Assembly (NCBI GenBank): GCA_029261435.1
Contig: JAJDBI010000257.1
Span: 1-10,188 of the forward strand
Reading direction: 5' to 3'
Length of the DNA stretch: 10,188 nucleotides
Origin: Nitrospinaceae bacterium
Lineage (GTDB): Bacteria > Nitrospinota > Nitrospinia > Nitrospinales > VA-1
The notes under the pieces are model-generated. The model did no database searches and had not been told where the DNA came from. It saw nothing but the letters and a program-made list of their open reading frames with translations. The translations under genes and the position numbers were made by a program. Shown here piece after piece: positions 1 through 6,583 of this stretch (position 1 is its first letter; the number at the start of each line of letters is the position of its first letter).

Positions 1-287
1 GTTTTAACGCTACCCCCCTTCTGCCACTAAAGGGTTAGAACTACTATCCCTCAACCCTGACCATCAGGCCTCCTTAACTGATTGTAGTATTTTAACTACA
101 TCCAGAATCAAGAAACTACCGCGTAACATTCACATTTCCAGCGATATTTTTTTATCATTTGCCTCCCTATACTTGATTTAGGAATTGAGTCAACCATTCC
201 TGGATCACACAGGATTCTCGGTATTACAATTTATTTCAAGCAGTCTTAAAGAGTCATTTACTTACACACATTTCAAAGGAGGTTCCA
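1..287. other. Leader/intergenic region upstream of the response regulator
   Basis: I see no credible gene on either strand in this stretch. It contains a small perfect hairpin at 56-68 (CCTGA, loop CCA, TCAGG) and a looser inverted repeat AGGGTT (31-36) / AACCCT (53-58). A TATACT hexamer at 168-173 resembles a -10 box, but no matching -35 box lies at the right distance, so I do not call a promoter. The AT-rich part after position 120 is where a promoter for the signalling cluster would be expected. Confidence 0.5.
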
Positions 288-683
288 ATGAGCACAGGAA
301 AAATTATGATCGTAGACGATGAGGAAGATGTAAGAGAAGCCATCAAATTGCAACTTGAAGGCAAGAAATTTCAAATTCTGGAAGCTGAAAATGGAGAAGA
401 GGCCATTGCAAAAATGAAAGAATCGGATCACATGATACATGTGGGATTGATTCTCTGTGACATTAGAATGCCTAAAGTGGATGGTGTTGAGTGCATTGAT
501 TATCTCAAGACTAATGCACCAGGCATTCCCATCGTTGTCATCACTGCATTTCCTGATACTGAAATGGCAACTTCTTTATTGAAAAAAGGAGTTCAGGATT
601 ACCTTGTAAAGCCTGTAAGCAAGGAGAAGTTGCATGCAACAGTAGATAAGCTGATATCCGAAGGTAAGAACGTTGGACTTTAA
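288..683 (+). CDS. Single-domain (receiver-only) response regulator
   Basis: This 131-residue cytoplasmic protein is a CheY-like receiver domain and nothing else. The acidic pocket is D10-D11, the phospho-acceptor is D58 in CDIRMPK, the switch residues are T86 and Y105, and the conserved lysine is K108 in the LVKP motif. All catalytic residues are therefore present and phosphorylation by a histidine kinase is expected. No DNA-binding, enzymatic or other output domain follows, so it should act by protein contact or as a phosphorelay intermediate. The loop before the D58 strand (residues 45-53) is a few residues longer than in CheY. The start is well supported by a near-perfect AAAGGAGGT at 275-283, 4 bases before the ATG. 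Two histidine kinases follow on the same strand and are the obvious candidate partners. A strong hairpin (708-739) separates it from the first kinase, so its transcript level may differ from theirs. Confidence 0.93.
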   Translation: MSTGKIMIVDDEEDVREAIKLQLEGKKFQILEAENGEEAIAKMKESDHMIHVGLILCDIRMPKVDGVECIDYLKTNAPGIPIVVITAFPDTEMATSLLKKGVQDYLVKPVSKEKLHATVDKLISEGKNVGL

Positions 684-707
684 TTCTGACCCAGGTTTTA
701 GCGGGAT

Positions 708-739
708 CCGCCTTTACCCTCATAGTAGGGTGAGGGCGG
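708..739 (+). terminator. 13-bp hairpin after the response regulator (terminator-like, no T tract)
   Basis: Left arm 708-720 (CCGCCTTTACCCT) pairs over all 13 positions with right arm 727-739, using two G-U wobbles and a CATAGT loop. It begins 24 bases after the stop codon. It is not followed by a run of T, so it is not a classical rho-independent terminator. It may be a transcript-stabilising or processing hairpin that lets the response regulator be expressed at a level different from the kinases. Confidence 0.5.
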
Positions 740-770
740 CTCTCACGGGCTATCAATTTATCATATTCGT

Positions 771-798
771 CTAATTGAATTAGTTTCCTATAAGGAAA
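771..798. promoter_or_regulatory. Two abutting palindromes upstream of the GAF kinase (candidate operator)
   Basis: CTAATT-G-AATTAG (771-783) is a perfect odd palindrome. It is followed without a gap by TTTCCT-ATA-AGGAAA (784-798), a second perfect inverted repeat. They lie 42-69 bases before the kinase start codon, a position suited to regulator binding. AT-rich palindromes arise by chance fairly often, so the operator role is inference. Confidence 0.3.
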
Positions 799-839
799 GA
801 GGAAAACTCAAATTTCAGACCCTATATAAGGAAATAAAA

Positions 840-2126
840 ATGCTCAAAGAAAATAAATTGGATGAGGATTCCTATTTCAAAGAAATTGAACAGGAAATAA
901 GAAGACGAACTGAAGAATATAAGGTCCTGCATGAGATTGCCAAGATCTTGCACAGCCCTGACGGTCTAAAAGACATGCTTATTAATGCTCTGACCACTCT
1001 TGTCAGGTTCCAGGAATTAGAAGTCGAAAATAAAGCCGGAATATTTTTAGCGGACCCCGAAAACAAGGTAATACGTCTTTTTTGTACCGTCGGAGATTTC
1101 AGCCCAGAGTTTATGGAAAAGGAGGAAACCATCAATTATGGTTCCTGCCTATGTGGAAAAGCTGCTGTTTCTGGAGAACTATTAATAAGCAATAGCTGTT
1201 TTACCGACACACGACACGAGCATAAGTTTGATGGAATGACTGCCCACGGACACTATATTGTCCCCCTTAAAAGTAAAGGCCATTTAATTGGAATTCTATT
1301 TTTATACACGGATGAAAGCCCTCCCTGGTACGTAAGAAGTCAGGAAATCTTACTTTCGATCGGAGGTCTTATAGCCGATGCTATTGTTTCCCATCGCAGA
1401 GAAGAGGAAATAAAACAAAAAAATGTTCAGTTAAAAGAGCTGAATGATTTAAAAAACAAATTTCTGGGTATTGCCTCCCATGATCTGCGCAATCCTCTCT
1501 ATATGATCAAAACATTTAGCGAAGTTCTTAAAGATGGAACCATAGGGAAAGTAAACGAAAGGCAGAAAGAAATATCTGAAAAAATCTATAACGCCAGCAA
1601 CTTCATGCAAGGGTTGCTGGAAAACCTCCTGGATATTTCTAAAATTGAGAGCGGGAAAATTGATATCAACAAGGAATTGCAGGATTTCAATGCCACGGCT
1701 GGCAAACAGGTTGAAATGAACCAATTGATAGCCGATGGCAAGAACATACAACTTCACTTTGACCCGGGCACTATTCCTTCAATCTCTTATGACACCAGCG
1801 CTATCACTCAAGTGATGGGGAATTTCATTGGAAACGCCGTAAAATTTTCTCCACCCGATTCAAAGGTTTTGATCACAACAGAAAATCTCGACAATTTTAT
1901 CCGGCTCTCGGTTCACGATGAAGGACCGGGCCTTTCCAAGGAAGACCAGCAATTATTATTTAAAGAATTTCAAACTCTTTCAGCTAGACCGACTGGAGGT
2001 GAGAAATCGACAGGCCTGGGTCTCGCAATCTGCAAGAAGCTTATTCACTTGCATGGAGGACAGGTAGGTGTTTCCAGTGAGTTGGGCAAAGGAAGCACTT
2101 TCTATTTTTCACTACCAATATTTTAG
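840..2126 (+). CDS. Soluble GAF-domain sensor histidine kinase
   Basis: This 428-residue kinase lacks a signal peptide and transmembrane helices, so it senses something in the cytoplasm. A GAF domain spans about residues 25-185. A coiled linker follows (186-206), then the dimerisation/phosphotransfer domain with the H-box ASHDLRNPL (phospho-acceptor H214). The ATPase domain has an N-box around N328/N332, a G1 box DEGPG (360-364), F374 in the F-box region, and a G2 box GLGLAI (392-397). All are intact, so the kinase should be active. The GAF core is rich in possible metal or haem ligands: C103 and C105 (GSCLCG), C120, H126, H128, H136 and H138 (HGHY). The start is supported by AAGGA at 828-832, 7 bases upstream. 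The next kinase begins 21-48 bases after its stop, indicating an operon. The ligand cannot be read from the sequence; a redox or metal cue is a guess from the Cys/His content and the cytochrome neighbours. Confidence 0.93.
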   Translation: MLKENKLDEDSYFKEIEQEIRRRTEEYKVLHEIAKILHSPDGLKDMLINALTTLVRFQELEVENKAGIFLADPENKVIRLFCTVGDFSPEFMEKEETINYGSCLCGKAAVSGELLISNSCFTDTRHEHKFDGMTAHGHYIVPLKSKGHLIGILFLYTDESPPWYVRSQEILLSIGGLIADAIVSHRREEEIKQKNVQLKELNDLKNKFLGIASHDLRNPLYMIKTFSEVLKDGTIGKVNERQKEISEKIYNASNFMQGLLENLLDISKIESGKIDINKELQDFNATAGKQVEMNQLIADGKNIQLHFDPGTIPSISYDTSAITQVMGNFIGNAVKFSPPDSKVLITTENLDNFIRLSVHDEGPGLSKEDQQLLFKEFQTLSARPTGGEKSTGLGLAICKKLIHLHGGQVGVSSELGKGSTFYFSLPIF

Positions 2127-2147
2127 CGAACTATTTGTTTTTAGTAT

Positions 2148-3305
2148 TTGTCACCCTCTAACTCCAGGTGCCTTTTGAATAATTTCCATGAAGCTATTTT
2201 AATGAATATACCGGGTGTGATTGTGGTCACAGATCTCGACAATAAGATCGTATTCACCAACACGGCTTTTGGAAAACTTGTTGCCGAACGAGCTCAGGAC
2301 TATGTCGGAAAACCTGTTAGCGAGTCCTTTTCGCATTTGTTGGGGCAGGGGGAATTCCTCGCAGACGAACTTTCCAAGCCGTTAGAATATTCTGAGATGA
2401 CAAAACACTCTGAATCCCGCAAGAACAAATCAGCCAGCAACTACTCAAGGGATCCTTTAATCGCACAAGCTTCTGATAGCTCTACTTTTATACCACCCTC
2501 AGTGATTACCCTGAAAAACCAGTTCTTCACTTACCAGATTTTTGATGCAGGAATATGCGCCAGCGGAAATCAATTAAAAGGGCTCATCCTAAATGACATT
2601 ACGAAGGAAAAGGATTTTCTTGATCGCATGACACAGGCTGAAAATATTTCTTCTCTCAAAACACTTGCAGCCGGAATCTCCCATGAAATCAGCAATCCAC
2701 TACATTCTATTCTTAGTTTTTCGGAGGCTCTTTGTCATGAAAGTGATTTAGACAAAGTAAAAATTTATGCTGACAAAGTCGCAGGTAATTCCAAAAGGCT
2801 GGGAAAGGTTCTTACAGACTTCTCGGGATATGTGCAGAGCAAGGAGAATGGGGTTCAAAAAGAAGTACAAATAAACGACATCATTGAATCTGCTATTAAG
2901 TTTGCTTTGATACCTTATCAGGATAGCAATATTATTTTGGATAGAAATTTTAATAAACTTCCAGACTTCAACGCAGACCCCGAGGACCTGCAGCAAATCT
3001 TTTTCAATGTCATCAACAATGCCTTTCAGGCCATGAAGGGAAATGGTCGGCTAAAAATCTCCTCTTATATAGAAAATGAGTTTTCAGTCATTAAGTTTGA
3101 GGATAATGGGCCAGGTATGCCCAACGATATTTTAAGAAAAGCTTTCAATCCATTTTTTACCACAAAAATGCAAGGTGAAGGGACAGGACTGGGGTTGAAC
3201 ATTACTCAACGTCTGGTAGAGAAATATGGTGGGACTATCAAAATTCAATCTCAGGATAACAAAGGAGCCACTGTTTCGTTGCTTTTTCCAAATTCTGATG
3301 AGTGA
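2148..3305 (+). CDS. PAS-domain sensor histidine kinase, NtrB-like
   Basis: This cytoplasmic kinase of up to 385 residues has no membrane segment. A PAS domain starts near residue 12 (EAILMNIPGVIVVTD). A polar, low-complexity insertion sits at about 80-115, and the PAS core ends near 152. The phosphotransfer domain has the H-box GISHEISNPL (H179), of the HExxNPL type found in NtrB-like kinases. The ATPase domain shows the N-box NVINNAFQAM (287-296), G1 EDNGPGM (318-324), F-box FNPFFTTK (333-340) and G2 GEGTGLGL (343-350). All key residues are present. The start is uncertain. The first possible codon is the TTG at 2148, which lacks a ribosome binding site. A TTG at 2175 has AGGTG 4 bases upstream and keeps the PAS domain whole. 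The first ATG (2202) would cut into the PAS domain. It follows the GAF kinase closely and is ended by a terminator, so it closes the signalling operon. Confidence 0.9.
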   Translation: MSPSNSRCLLNNFHEAILMNIPGVIVVTDLDNKIVFTNTAFGKLVAERAQDYVGKPVSESFSHLLGQGEFLADELSKPLEYSEMTKHSESRKNKSASNYSRDPLIAQASDSSTFIPPSVITLKNQFFTYQIFDAGICASGNQLKGLILNDITKEKDFLDRMTQAENISSLKTLAAGISHEISNPLHSILSFSEALCHESDLDKVKIYADKVAGNSKRLGKVLTDFSGYVQSKENGVQKEVQINDIIESAIKFALIPYQDSNIILDRNFNKLPDFNADPEDLQQIFFNVINNAFQAMKGNGRLKISSYIENEFSVIKFEDNGPGMPNDILRKAFNPFFTTKMQGEGTGLGLNITQRLVEKYGGTIKIQSQDNKGATVSLLFPNSDE

Positions 3306-3329
3306 CCTCGCCATAACGGCAAGGTTTTT
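3305..3329 (+). terminator. Probable rho-independent terminator of the kinase operon
   Basis: The arm ACCTCGCC (3305-3312) pairs with GGCAAGGT (3318-3325) across a 5-base loop with one C-A mismatch, and a TTTTT run covers 3325-3329. It sits directly on the stop codon of the PAS kinase. It separates the signalling genes from the exported-protein genes, so the DUF4399 gene probably has its own promoter or depends on read-through. Confidence 0.6.
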
Positions 3330-3359
3330 ATATATCCATATTATGGGAGGATTTTAAAA

Positions 3360-3770
3360 ATGAATAAAATATACCTGACTTTGATCTTTTCACTACTGAT
3401 TGGCCTTCTCGCCTCAACATCCTATGCGGGAGACTATAAAGCCGTGACCATTTCCGAGCCAGAAGATGGCGCAACGGTCTCCAGTCCCCTGAAAGTTTGT
3501 ATGAAACCCTGGGGAGTTGAATTCGAGCCGGCAAAAAAAGGAGTGAATGAGGGCAAAGGTCACAACCATATTCTGGTGGACGTTGGATTGCCTAACCTGG
3601 ATCAGCCCATCCCTAAAGATGCCAATCACATCCATATGGGTGATGGATCCTCATGTAAAACAATCAAGCTTTCCCCAGGAAAACATACTATTCGAACTCT
3701 TTTTGGAAAGGGAAACCATATTCCCTACAACCCACCATTGACGGATAGTATCGAAGTCAACGTCAAATAA
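3360..3770 (+). CDS. Exported DUF4399-family protein
   Basis: This is a 136-residue periplasmic protein with a Sec signal peptide at residues 1-23 (cleavage likely after SYA, before G24). The mature part matches the DUF4399 pattern: an opening PEDG segment, then GHNHILVDVG (67-76), an NHIHMGDG segment (89-96), a SPGKHTIRTLFG segment (105-116) and NHIPYNPP (119-126). The family's molecular function is not known to me. Conserved histidines H68, H70, H90, H92, H109 and H120, with M93, make a metal site conceivable. C47 and C99 are the only mature cysteines and could form a disulfide. GGGAGG at 3345-3350, 9 bases before the ATG, supports the start. It is preceded by a terminator and followed by a strong hairpin, so it may be its own transcription unit, next to the cytochrome genes whose compartment it shares. 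Confidence 0.85.
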   Translation: MNKIYLTLIFSLLIGLLASTSYAGDYKAVTISEPEDGATVSSPLKVCMKPWGVEFEPAKKGVNEGKGHNHILVDVGLPNLDQPIPKDANHIHMGDGSSCKTIKLSPGKHTIRTLFGKGNHIPYNPPLTDSIEVNVK

Positions 3771-3786
3771 TTGGGATATCAAGCGA

Positions 3787-3813
3787 GCCGGGTATCCTTA
3801 AAGGATATCCGGC
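3787..3813 (+). terminator. Near-perfect 13-bp hairpin after the DUF4399 gene
   Basis: The sequence from GCCGGGTATCC (3787) to GGATATCCGGC (ending 3813) folds back over its full length with a single G-U wobble. The real loop is probably the central TTAAA. It begins 16 bases after the DUF4399 stop and is followed by TTAT, only a weak T stretch. It is most likely a terminator or a transcript-end stabiliser between the DUF4399 gene and the cytochrome genes. Confidence 0.5.
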
Positions 3814-3903
3814 TTATCCAAGGCACACCATGCCAGGGTAACTTTCGATTTTCTGGAAAGCATATCCTCTGGATCTCGTTATCTGTTTAATAGGAGAAAA
3901 TAA

Positions 3904-5325
3904 ATGTTAAGACGGTCTTTTGGGTTAAAGGAGTATTTTACTGGATTCTTTTTAACTGGATTCTTTTTTGTCTTCCCTGCACTGGCATCTGCGAATACAG
4001 ATAAACTCGGCGAGCAACTTGTTAAAGATCAGTGCTCTACTTGTCACAAGTTTACCGGCATACCAGAATCCAGATTCAACCTGAAAGGCCCTGACCTCAT
4101 GTGGGGAGGGAGTAAATTCAAGAGACCCTGGCTTATAGACTGGCTGACTGGCAAGGAACCCAATATTTATCTAAAGGGATATCGTTGGGATCTTGAAAGA
4201 AAAGTTCAACCTCATGTGATCCTGTCAGACGAAGGCGCCAACTCAGTAGCAGATTATTTTGAAAAACATTTACTGGATTCCTCAGCAAAAAAAGATGCCA
4301 TTGACCTTTCTCATTTCACAGAACTTCAGGCTGCTTTCGGAAGACAGTTGTTCATCGATCATTCCTGCTCAGGCTGTCACCAGATTATGGATGATGAAAA
4401 AACGATGGGAGGCCCACAGAGTGCCACATTTTTCAATTCAGGAAAACGATTGAACAAAGATTGGATCCTCCGCTTTAACTCCATGCCACCTGACTTTGTA
4501 CCTCATAGCGGTGAGTTTGTCGCCGATGTAAGTGAACTGGGACTGCACTATGTCACAGGTTTTCTAGCTACTGAGGGAGACGATGAGTTCAAGTTTTATG
4601 AACCCTGGAAAAGCAATCATTTCAGCAATACCGATTCTAATCGGGGTCGAACAATCTATAAAGAATATTGCATGCAATGTCATGGTGCAAAAGGAGAAGG
4701 AGATGGGCCAGCAGCATCAGGGTTAGAACCCAGGCCTGCCATTCACGCCAAAATGGCTATGGATCAGTTCCCCTTAGACTATCTTTATAATGTGGTTTAT
4801 TACGGCGGTAAAGCTGTGGGGAAATCACCCTATATGCCCTATTGGGGCCTGACTCTGGGAGAACAAGGCGTTGCGGATGTCATTGCCTTTATGCAGGAGG
4901 AGTTTAAAGGAGATACAAATGCTTCGGTGAATGAACCTGCCTCTACCCAAAAATCATCCGGAGTATGCCCGGAAAAACGAACCACCAGGAAAGTCTCTTT
5001 TAAATATAGCGGCAAGAAAAACCCACTCACACCGAGCCCTGCTCATCTAAAAGCAGGAGAAACTTTATACCAGAAAAATGCCAGGCCCATGGCCTGTCGA
5101 CTCTGCCATGGAAAAAAAGGTGACGGGAAAGGACCCGGAGGCGCTGGCATAAACCCTGCCCCTCGCAACTTCACCTGCTCTGCCACCATGAAATCTATTT
5201 CTGACGGGCAATTGTTTGGAATTATCAAAGAGGGTTCACCCGGGACAGCAATGCCCGCCTTCAAAAACCTTAAAGACAAGGAAATCTGGCAGTTAATCCA
5301 TTATATTCGCCAGTTTAACAAATAA
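3904..5325 (+). CDS. Periplasmic four-haem c-type cytochrome
   Basis: This 473-residue exported electron carrier has a signal peptide at 1-30 (cleavage likely after ASA). Four CXXCH haem-binding motifs are visible: CSTCH (44-48), CSGCH (155-159), CMQCH (256-260) and CRLCH (398-402). The first two lie in a longer N-terminal half whose sixth ligands are unclear; H104, M194 and H201 are candidates. The third sits in a class-I-like domain (about 245-335) with likely ligand M311 (PYMPYWG). The fourth belongs to a C-terminal module (354-473) with likely ligand M450, plus extra cysteines C355 and C425. A Ser/Thr-rich linker (about 338-353) joins the last two domains. The C-terminal module is about half identical to the two small cytochromes downstream. 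AGGAG at 3892-3896, 7 bases upstream, supports the start. Partners and direction of electron flow are unknown; a link to a respiratory complex is inference. The hydrophobic core of the signal peptide contains a 15-bp tandem duplication. Confidence 0.9.
   Translation: MLRRSFGLKEYFTGFFLTGFFFVFPALASANTDKLGEQLVKDQCSTCHKFTGIPESRFNLKGPDLMWGGSKFKRPWLIDWLTGKEPNIYLKGYRWDLERKVQPHVILSDEGANSVADYFEKHLLDSSAKKDAIDLSHFTELQAAFGRQLFIDHSCSGCHQIMDDEKTMGGPQSATFFNSGKRLNKDWILRFNSMPPDFVPHSGEFVADVSELGLHYVTGFLATEGDDEFKFYEPWKSNHFSNTDSNRGRTIYKEYCMQCHGAKGEGDGPAASGLEPRPAIHAKMAMDQFPLDYLYNVVYYGGKAVGKSPYMPYWGLTLGEQGVADVIAFMQEEFKGDTNASVNEPASTQKSSGVCPEKRTTRKVSFKYSGKKNPLTPSPAHLKAGETLYQKNARPMACRLCHGKKGDGKGPGGAGINPAPRNFTCSATMKSISDGQLFGIIKEGSPGTAMPAFKNLKDKEIWQLIHYIRQFNK
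3940..3968 (+). repeat. In-frame 15-bp tandem duplication in the cytochrome signal peptide
   Basis: ACTGGATTCTTTTT occurs at 3940-3953 and again at 3955-3968, a 15-base step. It encodes TGFFL followed by TGFFF in the hydrophobic core of the signal peptide. The near-identity at DNA level suggests a recent slippage duplication that kept the reading frame. Confidence 0.8.
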
Positions 5326-5400
5326 AATTCATTCGCGCGCAGTGTCTTAGATAGAATTTCACTACGGCCTGATTCTCAGAATGCCAGAAGGGATATCAAA

Positions 5401-5904
5401 ATGAAAAACTATTATTCACCCAGGAAAGTAATAAAACTTCAGACCCTCAGGAAATTCATTCCTCGACTTTTTCTGTTTGGTTTGGTTTTAACATTTTTAA
5501 CAACGGGGCTAAAATATGCTGAAGCAGGAGAACAAACTTCTCCCTGCCCTCAACCAAGGTTTACTGAAAAAGCTCCTCCCGCGATTTACAACCTGAAAAA
5601 CCCCTTGGAAAACACCCCGGAAAACCTTAAAAAAGGAAAGTTACTCTATCAGGTGAAAGCAAAACCTCTGCCCTGTAAAAGTTGTCATGGAATGACGGGC
5701 GATGGAAATGGGTCAATGGCAAGAGGGTTCAACCCTCCCCCCAGAAATTTCACCTGCACAAAAACCGTTAACAATGTTCCCGATGGTCAGCTATACTGGA
5801 TCATTAAGAACGGTTCGCCGGGAACCGGAATGCTTTCATACAAAGATTTAAAAGATACACAGATATGGCAGATTATTCTGCACCTTCGCCAACTAGCTCA
5901 ATAA
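5401..5904 (+). CDS. Exported one-haem c-type cytochrome (Cys-pair module)
   Basis: This 167-residue protein has one haem motif, CKSCH (92-96), and a probable Met ligand M144 (GTGML). A basic N-terminal stretch of about 22 residues precedes a hydrophobic segment (23-37); cleavage is likely after AEA (residue 42). The n-region is unusually long, so an uncleaved anchor is possible. The mature part (48-167) aligns without gaps to the C-terminal module of the four-haem cytochrome; by hand count about 59 of 120 positions are identical. Two non-haem cysteines, C49 in a CP motif and C119 in RNFTC, are shared with both paralogues and probably form a disulfide. AAGGGA at 5388-5393, 7 bases before the ATG, supports the start. 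It lies 75 bases after the four-haem gene and 19 bases before the next paralogue, so these form an operon. A soluble electron-shuttle role is inferred. Confidence 0.88.
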   Translation: MKNYYSPRKVIKLQTLRKFIPRLFLFGLVLTFLTTGLKYAEAGEQTSPCPQPRFTEKAPPAIYNLKNPLENTPENLKKGKLLYQVKAKPLPCKSCHGMTGDGNGSMARGFNPPPRNFTCTKTVNNVPDGQLYWIIKNGSPGTGMLSYKDLKDTQIWQIILHLRQLAQ

Positions 5905-5923
5905 AGCAAGAAGGATAATTAAC

Positions 5924-6379
5924 ATGGATATTTCAAAAAAAATGACTTCGAAAGTGATCGGGCTTATTCTTTTCTCAACCCTACTGATGGGCCTCTCCAC
6001 CTTATCATTTGCCGAAGAATGTCCACAAACGAGGAAAACTCCGACCGCTCCAAAAGAATTTTTAAATATGCAAAACCCGCTTCCAAATAATGATAAAAAC
6101 CTGAAGTCCGCTGAAAACCTATTTCAGGAAAAGGCCAAACCCATCGCCTGCAAATTTTGTCACGGGGTAAAAGGTAATGGGGAAGGCGACCCGGACTTTG
6201 AAAGCACTCCATCTGCGAGGAACTTCACCTGTGCCACAACCATGGATAAACTGCCCGATGGTCAGTTATTCTGGATCATCAGAAACGGATCTAAAAACAC
6301 CTCAATGTTTGCATTTTCAGACCTGTCGGATCAACAAATTTGGCAATTGGTGCATTATATTCGGGCCTTCGGAAAATAA
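5924..6379 (+). CDS. Exported one-haem c-type cytochrome, second paralogue
   Basis: This 151-residue protein has a clear signal peptide (1-30, cleavage likely after SFA). The haem motif is CKFCH (76-80) and the likely axial ligand is M128 (NTSMF). The extra cysteines C33 (CP) and C103 (RNFTC) match those of the two upstream relatives. Residues 32-151 are one 120-residue module with no insertion or deletion relative to the others. It is closer to the four-haem protein at its end (IWQLVHYIRAFGK versus IWQLIHYIRQFNK) than the middle gene is. The usual haem-loop pattern GDG is GNG here, and the segment after it is more acidic (GEGDPDFES), which may tune its partner surface. AAGGA at 5911-5915 is 8 bases from the ATG. 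It is the last gene of the cytochrome group. Confidence 0.88.
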   Translation: MDISKKMTSKVIGLILFSTLLMGLSTLSFAEECPQTRKTPTAPKEFLNMQNPLPNNDKNLKSAENLFQEKAKPIACKFCHGVKGNGEGDPDFESTPSARNFTCATTMDKLPDGQLFWIIRNGSKNTSMFAFSDLSDQQIWQLVHYIRAFGK

Positions 6380-6430
6380 CGAAATGCTACATATATTGTC
6401 AGAGCCTGCCCAAAAGCTTATAATGGGTGT

Positions 6431-6532
6431 ATGAAAAATTTCTCCGACATCTACCGTAAACCGTTTTTTGCCTGCATCTTTTGCGTGATTTATACCGCCA
6501 TTTCCTTGGGTCTGTCTCTGTTCGGACAATAA
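6431..6532 (+). CDS. Possible 33-residue single-helix membrane peptide
   Basis: A short open frame starts with ATG and ends with TAA. It encodes a polar, basic start (MKNFSDIYRK), then a hydrophobic stretch (about residues 11-31) that includes two cysteines spaced CIFC (C15 and C18), and ends in FGQ. This is the layout of a small one-pass inner-membrane protein such as those attached to respiratory complexes. Against it, no proper ribosome binding site is visible: GGGTG ends one base before the ATG, which is too close. It lies 51 bases after the last cytochrome gene on the same strand, so it could be the end of that operon. I do not recognise a family. Confidence 0.3.
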   Translation: MKNFSDIYRKPFFACIFCVIYTAISLGLSLFGQ

Positions 6533-6583
6533 GTATCCAGCACACCTTCACCGCGAATTTTTCTCCCTGTTTTTTTCAGACAG

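Noticed and set aside
3818..3835. GGCAC...GC near 3821 as a sigma-54 promoter for the cytochrome genes
   Set aside because: The spacing between the GG and GC elements is 8 bases instead of the required 10, so it does not fit.
3773..5399. Shared 10-mer GGGATATCAA at 3773-3782 and 5390-5399 as a regulatory repeat
   Set aside because: One copy follows a stop codon and the other is part of a ribosome binding site; with only two copies in unlike places, chance is likely.
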